DNA of 64,000 nt from Parapedobacter defluvii (lineage in GTDB: Bacteria > Bacteroidota > Bacteroidia > Sphingobacteriales > Sphingobacteriaceae): assembly GCF_014642075.1 (NCBI RefSeq), contig NZ_BMIK01000015.1, positions 50,460 to 114,459 of the forward strand, given 5' to 3'. Both the position numbers and the translations under genes were made by a program. Below the pieces are notes generated by a model. That model did no database searches. It was not told where the DNA came from and saw nothing but the letters and a program-made list of their open reading frames with translations. Of this stretch, positions 8,895 to 18,628 are shown piece after piece. Every line of letters starts with the position of its first letter. Within the stretch, counting starts at the first letter, position 1.

Positions 8895-10394
8895 ATGGAG
8901 AAACGGTTTGCTTCCATCTGGTTCAGGCACCTGACGGCAGATTGGCTGGCTCTTCGCCGACCCGCCTTACGGAATATGTCCTTTGTGCTGGCAGAACCGG
9001 TGCATGGCCGTATGGTTATCACTGCGGCTAATGCCTTAGCAGAAACCCAGGGAATCCATGCAGGTATGGTGGTAGCCGATGCCAAGGCCGCTGTACCCGA
9101 CCTACAGGTAATTGATCATCCACCGGGCCTCACAGAAAAACTGCTGGAAGCACTGGGATTATGGTGCATCCGCTATACACCGGCCGTGGCCGTAGCTCCC
9201 GACGGACTGATTCTTGACACCACTGGGTGCACGCACCTATGGGGAGGTGAGCGGCCCTACCTGAAAGAAATCGTAACCCGGCTGCGCGACAAGGGTTACG
9301 ACGTGCGGATGGCCATTGCCGGCACCATTGGAACTGCCCGGGCCGTAGCACATTATGGAAAGGCAGAGCTTATCATTGATAGCGGTGCGGAACGTAATGC
9401 CCTGTCTCCCCTGCCCCCTGCTGCACTCCGGCTGGAATCCGACGCGGTACAACGGTTACGCAAACTGGGGTTGCATACCATTGGCAGCTTTATGAGCATG
9501 CCACGTACGGCCCTGCGCAGGCGCTTCGGCCCTGAATTGGTAGAAAAGCTGGAACAGGCGCTTGGCCAGGCGGATGAATACATTCAGCCGCTGCGCCCTA
9601 TCCCACCCTACACGGAAAGGCTGCCCTGCCTGGATCCCATCCGGACCGCTACGGGCATTGAAATCGCTATACAGCGCTTGCTGGAAGTGCTCTGCAAACG
9701 GTTAGCCGGCGAGGGAAAGGGATTGCGACAGGCTGTCCTCCGTTGCTATCGTGTGGACGGAAAAATGGTGCAGGTGGCCATCCGTACCAGCAGCCCCACG
9801 GCTCACGCCGCTCATATATTCAAGCTATTTGCACTGAAAATTCCCCAGATTGAACCGGCCCTGGGTATTGAACTCTTCCTTATGGAAGCTTCCAAGATTG
9901 AAGATGCCGACCCTGTGCAGCACGCCCTGTGGGGCGGTATGCCCGGACCGGAAGATGCAGCGTTGGCTGAATTACTCGACAAACTGGCCGGAAAAACCGG
10001 TATCCACAAGGTAAGCCGCTATCTGCCCGATGAACACCATTGGCCGGAACGTTCTTATAGGCTCGCTGTATCCATCGGTGAAAAGCCCGTTACTACCTGG
10101 CGTACGGACCAACCGCGACCTACACGACTGCTGGCCAAACCCGAGCCCATCGAGGTGTCGGCACCCGTGCCGGATTATCCGCCTATGTTATTCCGTTATA
10201 AAGGAGAGCTACATCCCATCCGGAAAGCAGACGGACCGGAACGCATCGAGCGTGAATGGTGGATGGATAAGGAAGAGCGCCGGGACTACTATCAGGTGGA
10301 AGACGAGGATGGACGCCGCTATTGGTTGTTCCGCTCGGGGCACTATGCGGATGGCCAGCCGCAACAATGGTTTTTGCATGGCTTTTTTGCGTAA
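8895..10394 (+). CDS. imuB: ImuB, Y-family polymerase-like mutasome protein
   Basis: 499 residues with a Y-family DNA polymerase fold: an N-terminal palm part (RFASIWFRHL at 4-13, GLILDTTGCTHLWGG around 104-118), a helix-hairpin-helix thumb (RLRKLGLHTIGSFMSMPRTALRRRFG) and a little-finger region. ImuB proteins usually lack the full set of catalytic acidic residues and act as the clamp-binding hub that recruits ImuA and DnaE2 to a stalled replisome. The N-terminal motif here (SIWF where active enzymes have a metal-binding Asp) agrees with an inactive polymerase. It is translationally close to both neighbours, 3 and 6 bp. Confidence 0.9.
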   Translation: MEKRFASIWFRHLTADWLALRRPALRNMSFVLAEPVHGRMVITAANALAETQGIHAGMVVADAKAAVPDLQVIDHPPGLTEKLLEALGLWCIRYTPAVAVAPDGLILDTTGCTHLWGGERPYLKEIVTRLRDKGYDVRMAIAGTIGTARAVAHYGKAELIIDSGAERNALSPLPPAALRLESDAVQRLRKLGLHTIGSFMSMPRTALRRRFGPELVEKLEQALGQADEYIQPLRPIPPYTERLPCLDPIRTATGIEIAIQRLLEVLCKRLAGEGKGLRQAVLRCYRVDGKMVQVAIRTSSPTAHAAHIFKLFALKIPQIEPALGIELFLMEASKIEDADPVQHALWGGMPGPEDAALAELLDKLAGKTGIHKVSRYLPDEHHWPERSYRLAVSIGEKPVTTWRTDQPRPTRLLAKPEPIEVSAPVPDYPPMLFRYKGELHPIRKADGPERIEREWWMDKEERRDYYQVEDEDGRRYWLFRSGHYADGQPQQWFLHGFFA

Positions 10395-10400
10395 GGAATC

Positions 10401-13400
10401 ATGAATCCTGTAGAACTGCAAGCCACCTCCAATTTCAGCTTCCTCCGTGGGGCATCCCATCCGGGGGAACTGGTCGCTCAGGCGGCGGCATTGGGATATC
10501 AGGCCATTGCCATTACCGACCGTAACAGTTTCGCAGGGATCGTGCGCGGGCATACCGCTGCAAAGAAGTGCGGCATACGCCTCATCCCCGCATGCCGACT
10601 CGACCTGAGGGATGGCCCGAGTTTGCTGGCCTACCCGACAGACCGGGAGGCTTATGGACGCCTTTCCCGTTTACTGACCGTAGGCAACCGCCGTGCAGAG
10701 AAAGGCGAGTGCCATTTGGACAAAGCGGACGTATATACGTATGGCAAAGGCATGAAGTTTATCGTCGTACCACCCGATCGGCTTACAGCCACCTTTGAAC
10801 TGGATGAGCGCTATAGCAAACACGTGGCCGAATACCGGGACGTTTTGGGTGAAAATGTGTGCCTGGGTGCAACCCGCACGTACCTGGGAAACGATGCCAA
10901 AATATTCTTCCGGCTGCACCAATTGTGCAAACAGTTGGACATGCCCATGGTAGCCCTCGGCGATGTGTATTACCACGAACCCCACCGCCGTGAACTGCAG
11001 GATGTGCTCACCTGTATCCGGGAAAAATGCACCATCCATACCGCCGGTTTCCGGCTCCATTCCAATGCCGAGCGGTACCTCAAACCGCTGGATGAGGTAA
11101 AACGCCTGTTCCGGCAGTATCCCGATGCACTCCGCAATGCAGAAGCCCTTGCCGATGCATGCCAGTTTTCACTGGATGAATTGAAATACGTCTATCCCGA
11201 AGAGCTGACTTCGGAAGGACGGACGCCGCAGGAAGAACTGGTTTACCTGACGTGGAAAGGTGCTCGGGAAAAATTCAAGGAAGGTATTCCCGACAATATC
11301 CAGCAAACCATCGAACAGGAACTGGCGTTCATTGAGAAGAAAAACTATGCCTCTTATTTCCTGACCGTATATGATTACGTGCGTTATGCACGTGAACAGG
11401 ACATCCTCTGCCAGGGACGTGGTTCGGCCGCTAATTCGGTAGTATGCTACTGCCTCGGCATCACCTCTGTAGACCCCATAGAGGTCAAGCTGTTGTTTGC
11501 ACGTTTCATGTCTGACGCCCGCGATGAACCGCCGGATATTGACGTGGACTTCGAGCACGAGCGGCGCGAAGAAGTGATCCAGTATATCTATAAAAAATAT
11601 ACCCGCGACCGAGCGGCCATTGTGGCTACTGTAACACAGGTACATGCCAAGGGAGCCATCCGGGATGTAGGTAAGGCCATGGGATTATCACTGGATGCGG
11701 TGGGACGGCTGTCCGGCGTGATCGGCAGCCATTGGGACGACCACATCGAGGAGGAACGATTGGCTGAACAGGGGTTCAATCTGAACGATCCGCACCTGAG
11801 GAAAGTATTGGAACTGATTGATCAGTACATCGGTTTTCCCCGCCAACTGGGGCAACATACGGGTGGTTTTGTCATTACGCAGGGCAGGCTGGATGAACTG
11901 TGTCCTATCCTTAATGCCCGCATGGAAGACCGTACCTGCCTCGAATGGAACAAAGACGACCTTGAAGCCCTGGGATTCCTCAAAGTGGATGTGCTGGGGC
12001 TGGGAATGCTGACCTGCATCCATAAAGCGTTCGACCTGATGAGGCAACATTATGGCCGCGAACTGACCCTGTCAAATGTACCGCAGGAAGACCGTGAGGT
12101 GTACGAAATGATCAGCCATGCCGACACGCTGGGGGTGTTCCAGATCGAGAGCCGCGCACAGATGTCTATGCTGCCCCGGTTGCGGCCTAAAAAGTTCTAC
12201 GATCTGGTCATCGAGGTGGCGATTGTGCGGCCCGGGCCCATACAGGGCGACATGGTGCACCCTTACCTACGCCGCCGCAATAAAGAGGAGGTGATAGATT
12301 ATCCCTCTGAGGAGATTAAAGGAATACTGGATCGGACGCTGGGCGTTCCTTTATTCCAGGAGCAGGCGATGGAAATCGCCATGGTGGCGGCCGATTTCAC
12401 GGCTGCCGATGCCGACGAACTACGCCGTAGCATGGCTACCTTCAAGGCCAAAGGAGAAGTGGCCCGTTTCCAGCAGAAGATGGTGAATGGCATGGTCAAA
12501 AAGGGGTATACCGAGGAATTTGCTAACCGGGTATTCAACCAGCTCAAAGGATTCGGTAGTTACGGCTTCCCGGAAAGCCATGCGGCTTCTTTTGCCCTGC
12601 TGGTGTATATTTCTTCCTGGCTGAAATGCAAATACCCCGACGTCTTCGCTGCCGCATTGCTCAACAGCCAGCCCATGGGGTTTTACCAGCCTGCGCAGAT
12701 CGTAATCGATGCCCGCCGGCATGGGATCACGGTGTTGCCGGTAGATGTGAACCATTCGTATTGGGACCATACATTGGAAGGTGAATTTGGCAAAGAGCAT
12801 CACGCTCTGCGGCTTGGATTCCGACAGGTGAAAGGACTGACGGAAGAAGATATGCAACGATTGGCGGAGGCCCGCAAGGACGGATACCGATCCATAACGG
12901 CTTTGATGGATGCCGGTGTGCCACTCGCCGCCATGGAGCGGCTGGCGGATGCAGATGCGTTCCGGTCCATGGAATTTGACCGCAGGCATGCCCTGTGGAA
13001 TGTTGCTGCACTGCAGGACCGGCCCGTGGCGCTGTTTGAAGGTCAACCGGCATGTATATCCGAAGGCCAGATTGAACTGCCTTTGATGACCCCGGGAGAA
13101 CATGTGGTACAGGACTATGCCACGACCACTTTATCCTTAAAAGCCCATCCGGTTAGTTTCGTACGGGAGAAACTGAACATGCTGCATGTCACGCCCACGG
13201 GTACGCTATCCGAAATGAAGGATGGCATGTACGTGAAAGTATGCGGCATGATAACCGTAAGGCAACGGCCCGGCACCGCCAAAGGGGTATTGTTTGTAAC
13301 CATCGAGGATGAAACCGGGTTTGCCAACGTAGTGTTATGGGGCAAGGTATTTACGCAATACCGGAGGGAAATTCTGCAGGCCAGACTGCTGATGGTGGAA

Positions 13401-13544
13401 GGTAAATTGCAGATCGAAGGTGAAGTCATCCACGTGATCGGAAGCCGCTGCTTTAACCTGAATGGGTGGTTGCATAAACTTTCAGCCGCCGGAGAGGACC
13501 GTACCCCCAAAGAGGTGTTCTATAAAGGGCGGAATTTCAAATAA
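10401..13544 (+). CDS. dnaE2: Error-prone DNA polymerase III alpha subunit DnaE2 (ImuC)
   Basis: 1047 residues, the usual DnaE2 length. An N-terminal PHP domain (ELQATSNFSFLRGASHP from residue 4) is followed by the C-family polymerase palm with the catalytic PDIDVDF motif (about 378-384), the GRGSAANSVVCY segment, the finger region (QLGQHTGGFVIT) and a C-terminal OB fold (about 950-1010). It performs the actual synthesis in lesion bypass and SOS mutagenesis. It ends the imuA-imuB-dnaE2 operon; its last 25 bp overlap the end of the convergent tfoX-like gene. Confidence 0.95.
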   Translation: MNPVELQATSNFSFLRGASHPGELVAQAAALGYQAIAITDRNSFAGIVRGHTAAKKCGIRLIPACRLDLRDGPSLLAYPTDREAYGRLSRLLTVGNRRAEKGECHLDKADVYTYGKGMKFIVVPPDRLTATFELDERYSKHVAEYRDVLGENVCLGATRTYLGNDAKIFFRLHQLCKQLDMPMVALGDVYYHEPHRRELQDVLTCIREKCTIHTAGFRLHSNAERYLKPLDEVKRLFRQYPDALRNAEALADACQFSLDELKYVYPEELTSEGRTPQEELVYLTWKGAREKFKEGIPDNIQQTIEQELAFIEKKNYASYFLTVYDYVRYAREQDILCQGRGSAANSVVCYCLGITSVDPIEVKLLFARFMSDARDEPPDIDVDFEHERREEVIQYIYKKYTRDRAAIVATVTQVHAKGAIRDVGKAMGLSLDAVGRLSGVIGSHWDDHIEEERLAEQGFNLNDPHLRKVLELIDQYIGFPRQLGQHTGGFVITQGRLDELCPILNARMEDRTCLEWNKDDLEALGFLKVDVLGLGMLTCIHKAFDLMRQHYGRELTLSNVPQEDREVYEMISHADTLGVFQIESRAQMSMLPRLRPKKFYDLVIEVAIVRPGPIQGDMVHPYLRRRNKEEVIDYPSEEIKGILDRTLGVPLFQEQAMEIAMVAADFTAADADELRRSMATFKAKGEVARFQQKMVNGMVKKGYTEEFANRVFNQLKGFGSYGFPESHAASFALLVYISSWLKCKYPDVFAAALLNSQPMGFYQPAQIVIDARRHGITVLPVDVNHSYWDHTLEGEFGKEHHALRLGFRQVKGLTEEDMQRLAEARKDGYRSITALMDAGVPLAAMERLADADAFRSMEFDRRHALWNVAALQDRPVALFEGQPACISEGQIELPLMTPGEHVVQDYATTTLSLKAHPVSFVREKLNMLHVTPTGTLSEMKDGMYVKVCGMITVRQRPGTAKGVLFVTIEDETGFANVVLWGKVFTQYRREILQARLLMVEGKLQIEGEVIHVIGSRCFNLNGWLHKLSAAGEDRTPKEVFYKGRNFK

Positions 13545-13858
13545 TTGAACGCAAGGCACAATTCCAGCCAGTAGCTGAAATCGTCCGGATCCGAGAATCC
13601 CTCCGGGCCGACATAACAGTAACCGGAAAGGTTTTTCCCTTTCATGATCATGGGCTGATATCCCCTTCGCTGGGAAACTGTTTTTGCCTGCTCCGGATCG
13701 AATCGGCACATGAGGCTATCGCCGCTTACGTTGATACACATTTTATCATTTACCAGGAACGCCAGTCCGCCAAACATTTTCTTTTCTTCTACAGCAATAC
13801 CGGGAATGTTTCCAAGGTAAGCCCTTACCCATTGCGCCAATTCAATATTGTATGCCAT
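13520..13858 (-). CDS. TfoX N-terminal domain protein
   Basis: 112 residues, nearly all a TfoX N-terminal domain: the signature KKMFGGLAFLVNDKMCINVSG is at about 26-47, followed by the conserved pattern LMCRFDP and a C-terminal helix with FSYWLELCLAFN. Full-length TfoX controls competence in gammaproteobacteria, but single-domain versions are widespread and their function is unknown. It converges on dnaE2 and the two genes overlap by 25 bp at their 3' ends, so the pair may interfere at the transcript level. Confidence 0.85.
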   Translation of the reverse strand: MAYNIELAQWVRAYLGNIPGIAVEEKKMFGGLAFLVNDKMCINVSGDSLMCRFDPEQAKTVSQRRGYQPMIMKGKNLSGYCYVGPEGFSDPDDFSYWLELCLAFNYLKFRPL

Positions 13859-13879
13859 ATTTCATCAGTTAATCCATCG

Positions 13880-13926
13880 TCATACCTCAAATCTCCGGAT
13901 CTATACAGTATTTTGGTGAGGTATGA
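13880..13926. repeat. Perfect 10-bp inverted repeat between tfoX-like and CBS genes
   Basis: TCATACCTCA at 13880-13889 is exactly repeated in inverse at 13917-13926, separated by 27 bp. It lies 22 bp upstream of the tfoX-like start and 95 bp upstream of the CBS gene. It has no adjoining U-run on either strand, so an operator or a looped RNA structure is more likely than a terminator. Confidence 0.4.
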
Positions 13927-14021
13927 AAGATGATGAACATCATATTTTGCGTTGTATTACATCAGCCAAAAATAACGTTATAACCGCTTTTTTTGTAAAA
14001 TAAATCTAAGTTTCACCTCTG

Positions 14022-14474
14022 ATGAAAAAAAAATTGGACCAAATATCGCTTTCTGAAAGAAAGCGGACTCCTATTGCTAAAATTATACTCGAAAACAAGG
14101 TAGTTGTACATGCCAAAGATCCTATTAGCTTAGCTTATGGCTTAATGATGTGGCATAACTTAAAATACATTTGCGTTACCGACCAAGAAAAAAGGGTCGT
14201 CGGCATCATCAGTAACAAGCAAATTAAGCGGTTAGGTTTCGGATATGAATACGACGGTCATGATGACGTAGAATTAGGCATGTTTGATATGTTACAAGTA
14301 GATCAGGTAATGGACAAAAATCCGCCTATCGTATCATCGCAAACTATTGTATTGGAGGTAGCGGAACTCATGATTGCCAAAGATCTGACAGCTTTGCCTG
14401 TAGTTCACGATGGGAAGGTAGATGGCAGTATCGACATCAATGATATCCTGCTATTTCTGCTTACCGGCCTCTAG
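14022..14474 (+). CDS. Two-CBS-domain protein
   Basis: 150 residues comprising a tandem pair of CBS motifs (about 20-75 and 90-148), with the second containing VMDKNPPIVSSQTIVLEVAELM-type spacing and ending in a short helix. Paired CBS domains bind adenine nucleotides and regulate enzymes or channels; this stand-alone version has no attached effector. No close neighbour gives a partner. ATG at 14022 follows a purine-rich stretch. Confidence 0.85.
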   Translation: MKKKLDQISLSERKRTPIAKIILENKVVVHAKDPISLAYGLMMWHNLKYICVTDQEKRVVGIISNKQIKRLGFGYEYDGHDDVELGMFDMLQVDQVMDKNPPIVSSQTIVLEVAELMIAKDLTALPVVHDGKVDGSIDINDILLFLLTGL

Positions 14475-14744
14475 ACCGGTACAAAACAATAGACGACGAT
14501 TGAAAATAATTCCTACTTTAGCATAAATTATGTCTAATCCATTGAGTTATCAGACATTACAACGTGCCGGGAATTAACAACTATTGAAAAGATTGATATA
14601 TAGGGCATACAAATACATTGGACAAAATCCAATCCCTGGGAGAACCATCGTTGCCGAAAAAACTGAGGCAGGCATCTACAGATCGTGGTAACAGCCGCCA
14701 TCGTATAGTGAAAGCGATAAAATTAAAAAAGGAACTTACAGCGA
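14475..14744. other. Gene-free stretch before the frameshifted island
   Basis: 270 bp with no open frame I can support. A short inverted repeat TTGGA/TCCAA with a 5-base loop occurs near 14618-14632. Base composition is AT-rich, like the two damaged genes that follow. Confidence 0.3.
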
Positions 14745-15829
14745 ATGAGTAATCAGGAAATTGAGTTCAACAATTTTTTTGGGAACGAAGGGGGAATTTA
14801 TAGGGGTAAACTTGTCGAAAAGCCTCAGCTCCATTCAATGTTAATTTTTGCAGACAAATTAATTGAGAAATTAAATAAATCTGATAATGAAGTAGGTCTT
14901 GATATTTATGTAGATGTCATTAATAACTTTTCAATTAATGCATGTGTTGGAAAGAAAGGCGAAAGATATTTTATAGGGATTAACATAGGTGTATTAGTCT
15001 TGTTATCCAACATGCTTTTTCGCATGTTCTCGAGCAACAATATTTTAACGGAAATCGGCGACATTTCCAAGGAAAGCACAGCACGAAAGATTCATGATGC
15101 ACAAATTAAGAACATTCAAAAATTACTTGATGATTTTAATGAGGACCCTCACCAAAGGACGAAACCAGATTGGCTGCTGCTTCCTTTTTTTTTAAATCGA
15201 TTGTAGAATTCATGGTATTCCATGAGTATGCACACATTATAGATGGGCACATTGACTACTACACGAATAAAGGAATCTGCAAGTTATTTGAGGTCCAACC
15301 CGAGTATCATGTTCCTTCTTATGACCCGATTTTTCGGCAGACAATAGAATTGCTGGCAGATGATTTTGCCATTTTCGGATGTATCCGTTTTTTACATCAC
15401 ATCCAACTTGGAACGTTTCCCGTAAACCCACTTTTAAAATCTTACTTCAACGATTGGAAATCTGCTTTGCAATTTTGGTATTTACCTATTTATACTTTTT
15501 TCAGACTTTTTGGACATTGCAATCAGCCCTATTTAGTAAAGACCGCATATCATCCTATTCCAGCAATGAGATCATACTTGGTTTTGGAGTCAATTGATTA
15601 CTTTCTTGATAGTGATTTCAATATCCCAGAACACGAAGAGATAAGCATGTCTTGCATCGCGAGTATGTTTAAAATAGAAGATGCTTTTGATAAGGTATCA
15701 GAACAAGGCAGAGATTTAAAACCACTCAAGTATAGTCTGACAGATGAAGCGATTAGTTATGCAAAAACGCTCATAGATAAAAGGAATGATGTAGGCAGTC
15801 TGTTGAAAAAATACTCCCCAGTTAACTGA
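14745..15829 (+). pseudogene. HExxH metallopeptidase-like gene split by a -1 frameshift
   Basis: Two overlapping frames (14745-15206 and from about 15173 to 15829) read as one protein of about 360 residues if a -1 shift occurs in the run of nine T at 15185-15193. The N-terminal part contains a pattern (INACVGKKGERYFIGINIG) like the region before the zinc site in several peptidases; the C-terminal part has VFHEYAHIIDGH, an HExxH zinc motif, and ELLADDFA about 50 residues later as a probable third ligand. It resembles gluzincins such as phage-exclusion Lit-like peptidases, but I cannot name the family. The T-run also fits a slippery sequence, so programmed frameshifting is possible; a lost T or an assembly error is simpler. 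Confidence 0.6.
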
Positions 15830-16003
15830 AAGATGGATATCTATGCGAAAGATGGCGGCAAATACGACAGATCGATAAGTAGGTATCAAGCAACAGCGTT
15901 GTTTAATTATCGCCTGTATCAGAATTTGAAGTTTAATATCTAATAAGTAGATTATCAGCAAACAACATTAAAATTCAGATTTGAAAAACAATACAACGAA
16001 TGT

Positions 16004-16592
16004 ATGAATGCAACGAAACGAGGAAACAATTTTGAGCGTATGGTATATGCTTATCTTCAAGAGGAGTTAGGCAAGGACAATCTGTTTGTACCACAAAAAA
16101 CCAGTAAGATTTTTCAAAAGAAGGCATATTTTTCACGAGATAGACAAAAACAATATAGTAACGGATATTTCGATAGAAACTTTCATTCCCGGTGCAGATG
16201 ATTACAGCCTGCTAACTATTATTGAATGCAAAGACTATAGCCATAAAGTTCCAGTAAATGATATCGAAGAATTTCACTCGAAGATTCAACAAATAGCTGG
16301 CGATAATGTCAAAGCCATTTTTGCAACTACCTCCGCTTTACAAAAAGGAACATTATCGTATGCCCAATCGAAGAAAATAGCAGTCATCAGGTTCTTACCA
16401 ACACATCAAGTGGAATGGATCAGCTATCATATGACACCCGATATGATGGCAGCTTTAATTTCAGATGAATTTAGTTCTGCGTTTACAAATCAAGGGTATG
16501 TGGGTCGTAATAGAAACTTCTATGGTTGTGATGAATTATATATTTATGATAGCCTCTTTTCATTACTTAACGGATTTTTGAACAGAGAATAA
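16004..16592 (+). pseudogene. Mrr-like restriction endonuclease, frameshifted
   Basis: The first frame (from ATG 16004) encodes RGNNFERMVYAYLQEEL and QKKAYFSRDRQK, then goes wrong; the second frame continues with NIVTDISIETFIPGA, LTIIECKDYSHKVPV and DIEEFHSKIQQI to 16592. Joined at the AAAAA run near 16147-16153 (a +1 shift, i.e. one base too many) they give about 195 residues with the PD-(D/E)xK core: Asp in VTDISIE and Glu-Cys-Lys in IECKDY. This is the restriction endonuclease type IV Mrr-like family. The gene is probably inactive unless the extra base is a sequencing error. Confidence 0.7.
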
Positions 16593-16673
16593 GATTTAAT
16601 TGTACTTACAGGGAACATCAAATTTACGTCGGGGTTTCTTCTAAAGAGCGTATCAAGGAGAAAGGAAGGGCAT

Positions 16674-16711
16674 CAAACAAAAAGCTCACCGTCGCTAAAG
16701 CTAAGGTGAGC
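16674..16711 (-). terminator. Intrinsic terminator of tRNA-Pro
   Basis: On the minus strand, GCTCACC and GGTGAGC (16705-16711 and 16684-16690) form a 7-bp stem with a 14-base loop, followed by TTTTTGTTTG. It lies 5 bp after the tRNA 3' end. Confidence 0.8.
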
Positions 16712-16715
16712 AATG

Positions 16716-16789
16716 TCGGGATGGCGGGATTCGAACCCACGACCTCCAGCACCCCATGCTGGCGCGATACCTGGCTACGCTACATCCCG
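16716..16789 (-). tRNA. tRNA-Pro (anticodon GGG)
   Basis: A 74-base cloverleaf reading on the minus strand: acceptor stem CGGGATG/CATCCCG with discriminator A, D-loop with GCCAGGTA, anticodon stem CCAGC/GCTGG enclosing the loop ATGGGGT (anticodon GGG), and T-arm GTGGGTTCGAATCCCGC. No CCA is encoded. The frameshifted island 14.7-16.6 kb lies on its 3' side, a common integration position. Confidence 0.95.
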
Positions 16790-16874
16790 ATTGGGGGTGC
16801 AAACTTAGCTAAAATTGTGGTTATATGCAAATGACAAAACTGAATAAAAACGCATTTCTTTTCATCCGTTCGAA

Positions 16875-17594
16875 TCACCCATTCTTATCACCTATATATT
16901 TATAGAATGCGTCGCGATATGTATCCCCTACAGGGATCACTTTGTCTTCTATGAAGATGCGACCCCGCTCGATACTGGCTATTTTATCAAGCGCCACAAT
17001 GTACGAACGGTGGACGCGTACAAAACGGTTACCGGGTAGGATATCTTCCATCTTCTTCATGTTTTGAAGCGTAACGATCCGTTCAGTAGCTGTATAAATG
17101 GATATGTAATCTTTCAATCCTTCGATGTATAAAATATCATCAATATCTACGCGCTGGATTTTATGCTCGGTTTTGACAAAAATGAAATCGACCGCATCAC
17201 TTTGCTGCGTAACAGTAAGTAACGGTGCCTTAGGCGCCTTATTGTTCAATACTTTTTGGACAGACCGGTAAAAACGGTCAAAAGCGATGGGTTTCAGCAG
17301 GTAGTCCACCACATTGAGTTCATACCCATCCAGCGCATACTGAGGGTAAGCTGTGGTGAGAATAACATCACATTTGCCATTGATGATTTTCAGAAATTGA
17401 ATACCCGTTAATTCTGGCATCTGCACATCCAAAAACACCAAATCTGCTTCACCATTCTGAACCATGGTAAGGGCTTCGATGGCATTTGTGGTACTCGCTA
17501 CAAGCGATAACTCGGGCACTTTGGCTACGTAATCTGCCAAAATATCCAGTGCCAACGGTTCGTCATCTACGGTTATACATCGTACCATGTGCAT
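16875..17594 (-). CDS. LytTR-family response regulator
   Basis: 239 residues: receiver domain (about 3-120) with acidic pocket DDEP (10-13), phosphoacceptor Asp56 in FLDVQMP and Lys in LLKPIAF, then a LytTR DNA-binding domain (about 140-236, KIQRVDIDDILYIEGLKDYISIY and RVHRSYIVAL). It pairs with the LytS-type kinase whose gene ends 12 bp upstream. Such pairs in Bacteroidota control varied envelope and metabolic genes; the target here is unknown. Confidence 0.95.
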   Translation of the reverse strand: MHMVRCITVDDEPLALDILADYVAKVPELSLVASTTNAIEALTMVQNGEADLVFLDVQMPELTGIQFLKIINGKCDVILTTAYPQYALDGYELNVVDYLLKPIAFDRFYRSVQKVLNNKAPKAPLLTVTQQSDAVDFIFVKTEHKIQRVDIDDILYIEGLKDYISIYTATERIVTLQNMKKMEDILPGNRFVRVHRSYIVALDKIASIERGRIFIEDKVIPVGDTYRDAFYKYIGDKNG

Positions 17595-17606
17595 ATTCTT
17601 TGGGGA

Positions 17607-18623
17607 CTATAAATATAAAAAAAGTTCACTACTGTAATAATTTTCGGATTCCACGATATTGATGGTATGCCTACCCGGATATCCCAGTTGAAGCCTGCGC
17701 TTTAAGTTAGTAAGCCCTACGCCGCGTGTCTGATCTTTATTAAGCTGATTCTTGGCATTTTCAGCCCTGAAATGCAGCCGGCCGTTGTGCACTTTAATAT
17801 CGATGCGGATGGGCTTGCTTGCATCGGTAGATACGCCGTGTTTAAATGCATTTTCGAGAAAGGAGATCAGCAACAACGGCATAATATGATGATCCGTTTC
17901 ATTGATGTCTACATGAAAATCCACATACATTTTTTCCTTGAATCGCAATTTTTGCAGGTCAATATAATTGTGCAGATAATTGATTTCATCGGCTAGTAAT
18001 ACAGTATCTTCGTTGCTTTCGTAAAGCATGTATCGCATGATTTCTGACAGCTTGAGAATAGCTTCAGGGGTTTTTTCTGATTTTTGATAAGCCAGTGAAT
18101 AAATATTATTCAATGAATTAAATAAAAAATGCGGATTGATCTGCGATTTGAGGAAAGCCAGTTCTGCATTGAGTTTTTCATTTTCCAGGCTTTTCCTATG
18201 CTCACGGCTTTTAAAATTAGAAGAAATGACATATACCGCGGTACTTAATAGCATGAAAAACAATCCGGTAATCAGCGCAGCGACGGTATATTGCAGAGGA
18301 GTAAGTATTTTTTCTCTATTCTCTGTATCCCGGTATTGCAAAATGACATCTTGATAATACAATGCAATAACGTACTTTACACAAATGGATACAGCCAAAA
18401 CAACCACCATGTAAGTAACCGCCCGCCAATACCTGTTTTCGCCGATCAGTAGTGGATTAATAAAAAAATAATGTACGTAAAAAATGGCGATATTCAATGC
18501 ACCGTATACCAAAATGAGAATGGATGCGTCCATCGGGCGTTCGCGCACATTAACGAGGTACAATACGGCGAGCAATACCACCCACACAAGGGCATGAACA
18601 AGAACAGCCTTATTTTTTAACAT
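17607..18623 (-). CDS. LytS-type sensor histidine kinase
   Basis: 338 residues from ATG 18623. Four hydrophobic helices (about 8-135) form a small membrane sensor, followed by the His_kinase domain with the phosphorylated histidine in INPHFLFNSLNN and a C-terminal HATPase region (ENAFKHGVS; GVGLTNLKRRL). A longer frame extends 24 codons upstream, but a TATATTTG box at 18629-18636 makes 18623 the better start, possibly leaderless. It is followed by its LytTR partner gene. Confidence 0.92.
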   Translation of the reverse strand: MLKNKAVLVHALVWVVLLAVLYLVNVRERPMDASILILVYGALNIAIFYVHYFFINPLLIGENRYWRAVTYMVVVLAVSICVKYVIALYYQDVILQYRDTENREKILTPLQYTVAALITGLFFMLLSTAVYVISSNFKSREHRKSLENEKLNAELAFLKSQINPHFLFNSLNNIYSLAYQKSEKTPEAILKLSEIMRYMLYESNEDTVLLADEINYLHNYIDLQKLRFKEKMYVDFHVDINETDHHIMPLLLISFLENAFKHGVSTDASKPIRIDIKVHNGRLHFRAENAKNQLNKDQTRGVGLTNLKRRLQLGYPGRHTINIVESENYYSSELFLYL

Positions 18624-18628
18624 AGTTA

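Noticed and set aside
12420..13103. 227-codon minus-strand frame inside dnaE2
   Set aside because: Shadow of a well-supported polymerase gene in GC-rich codons.
14475..14744. Remnant of an integrase between the CBS gene and the frameshifted island
   Set aside because: An integrase near tRNA-Pro would fit, but no translated fragment resembling one was found.
15185..15193. Programmed -1 frameshift in the T9 run
   Set aside because: Possible, but no stimulatory stem-loop is evident and a neighbouring gene also has a simple homopolymer shift, so mutation or error is the default reading.
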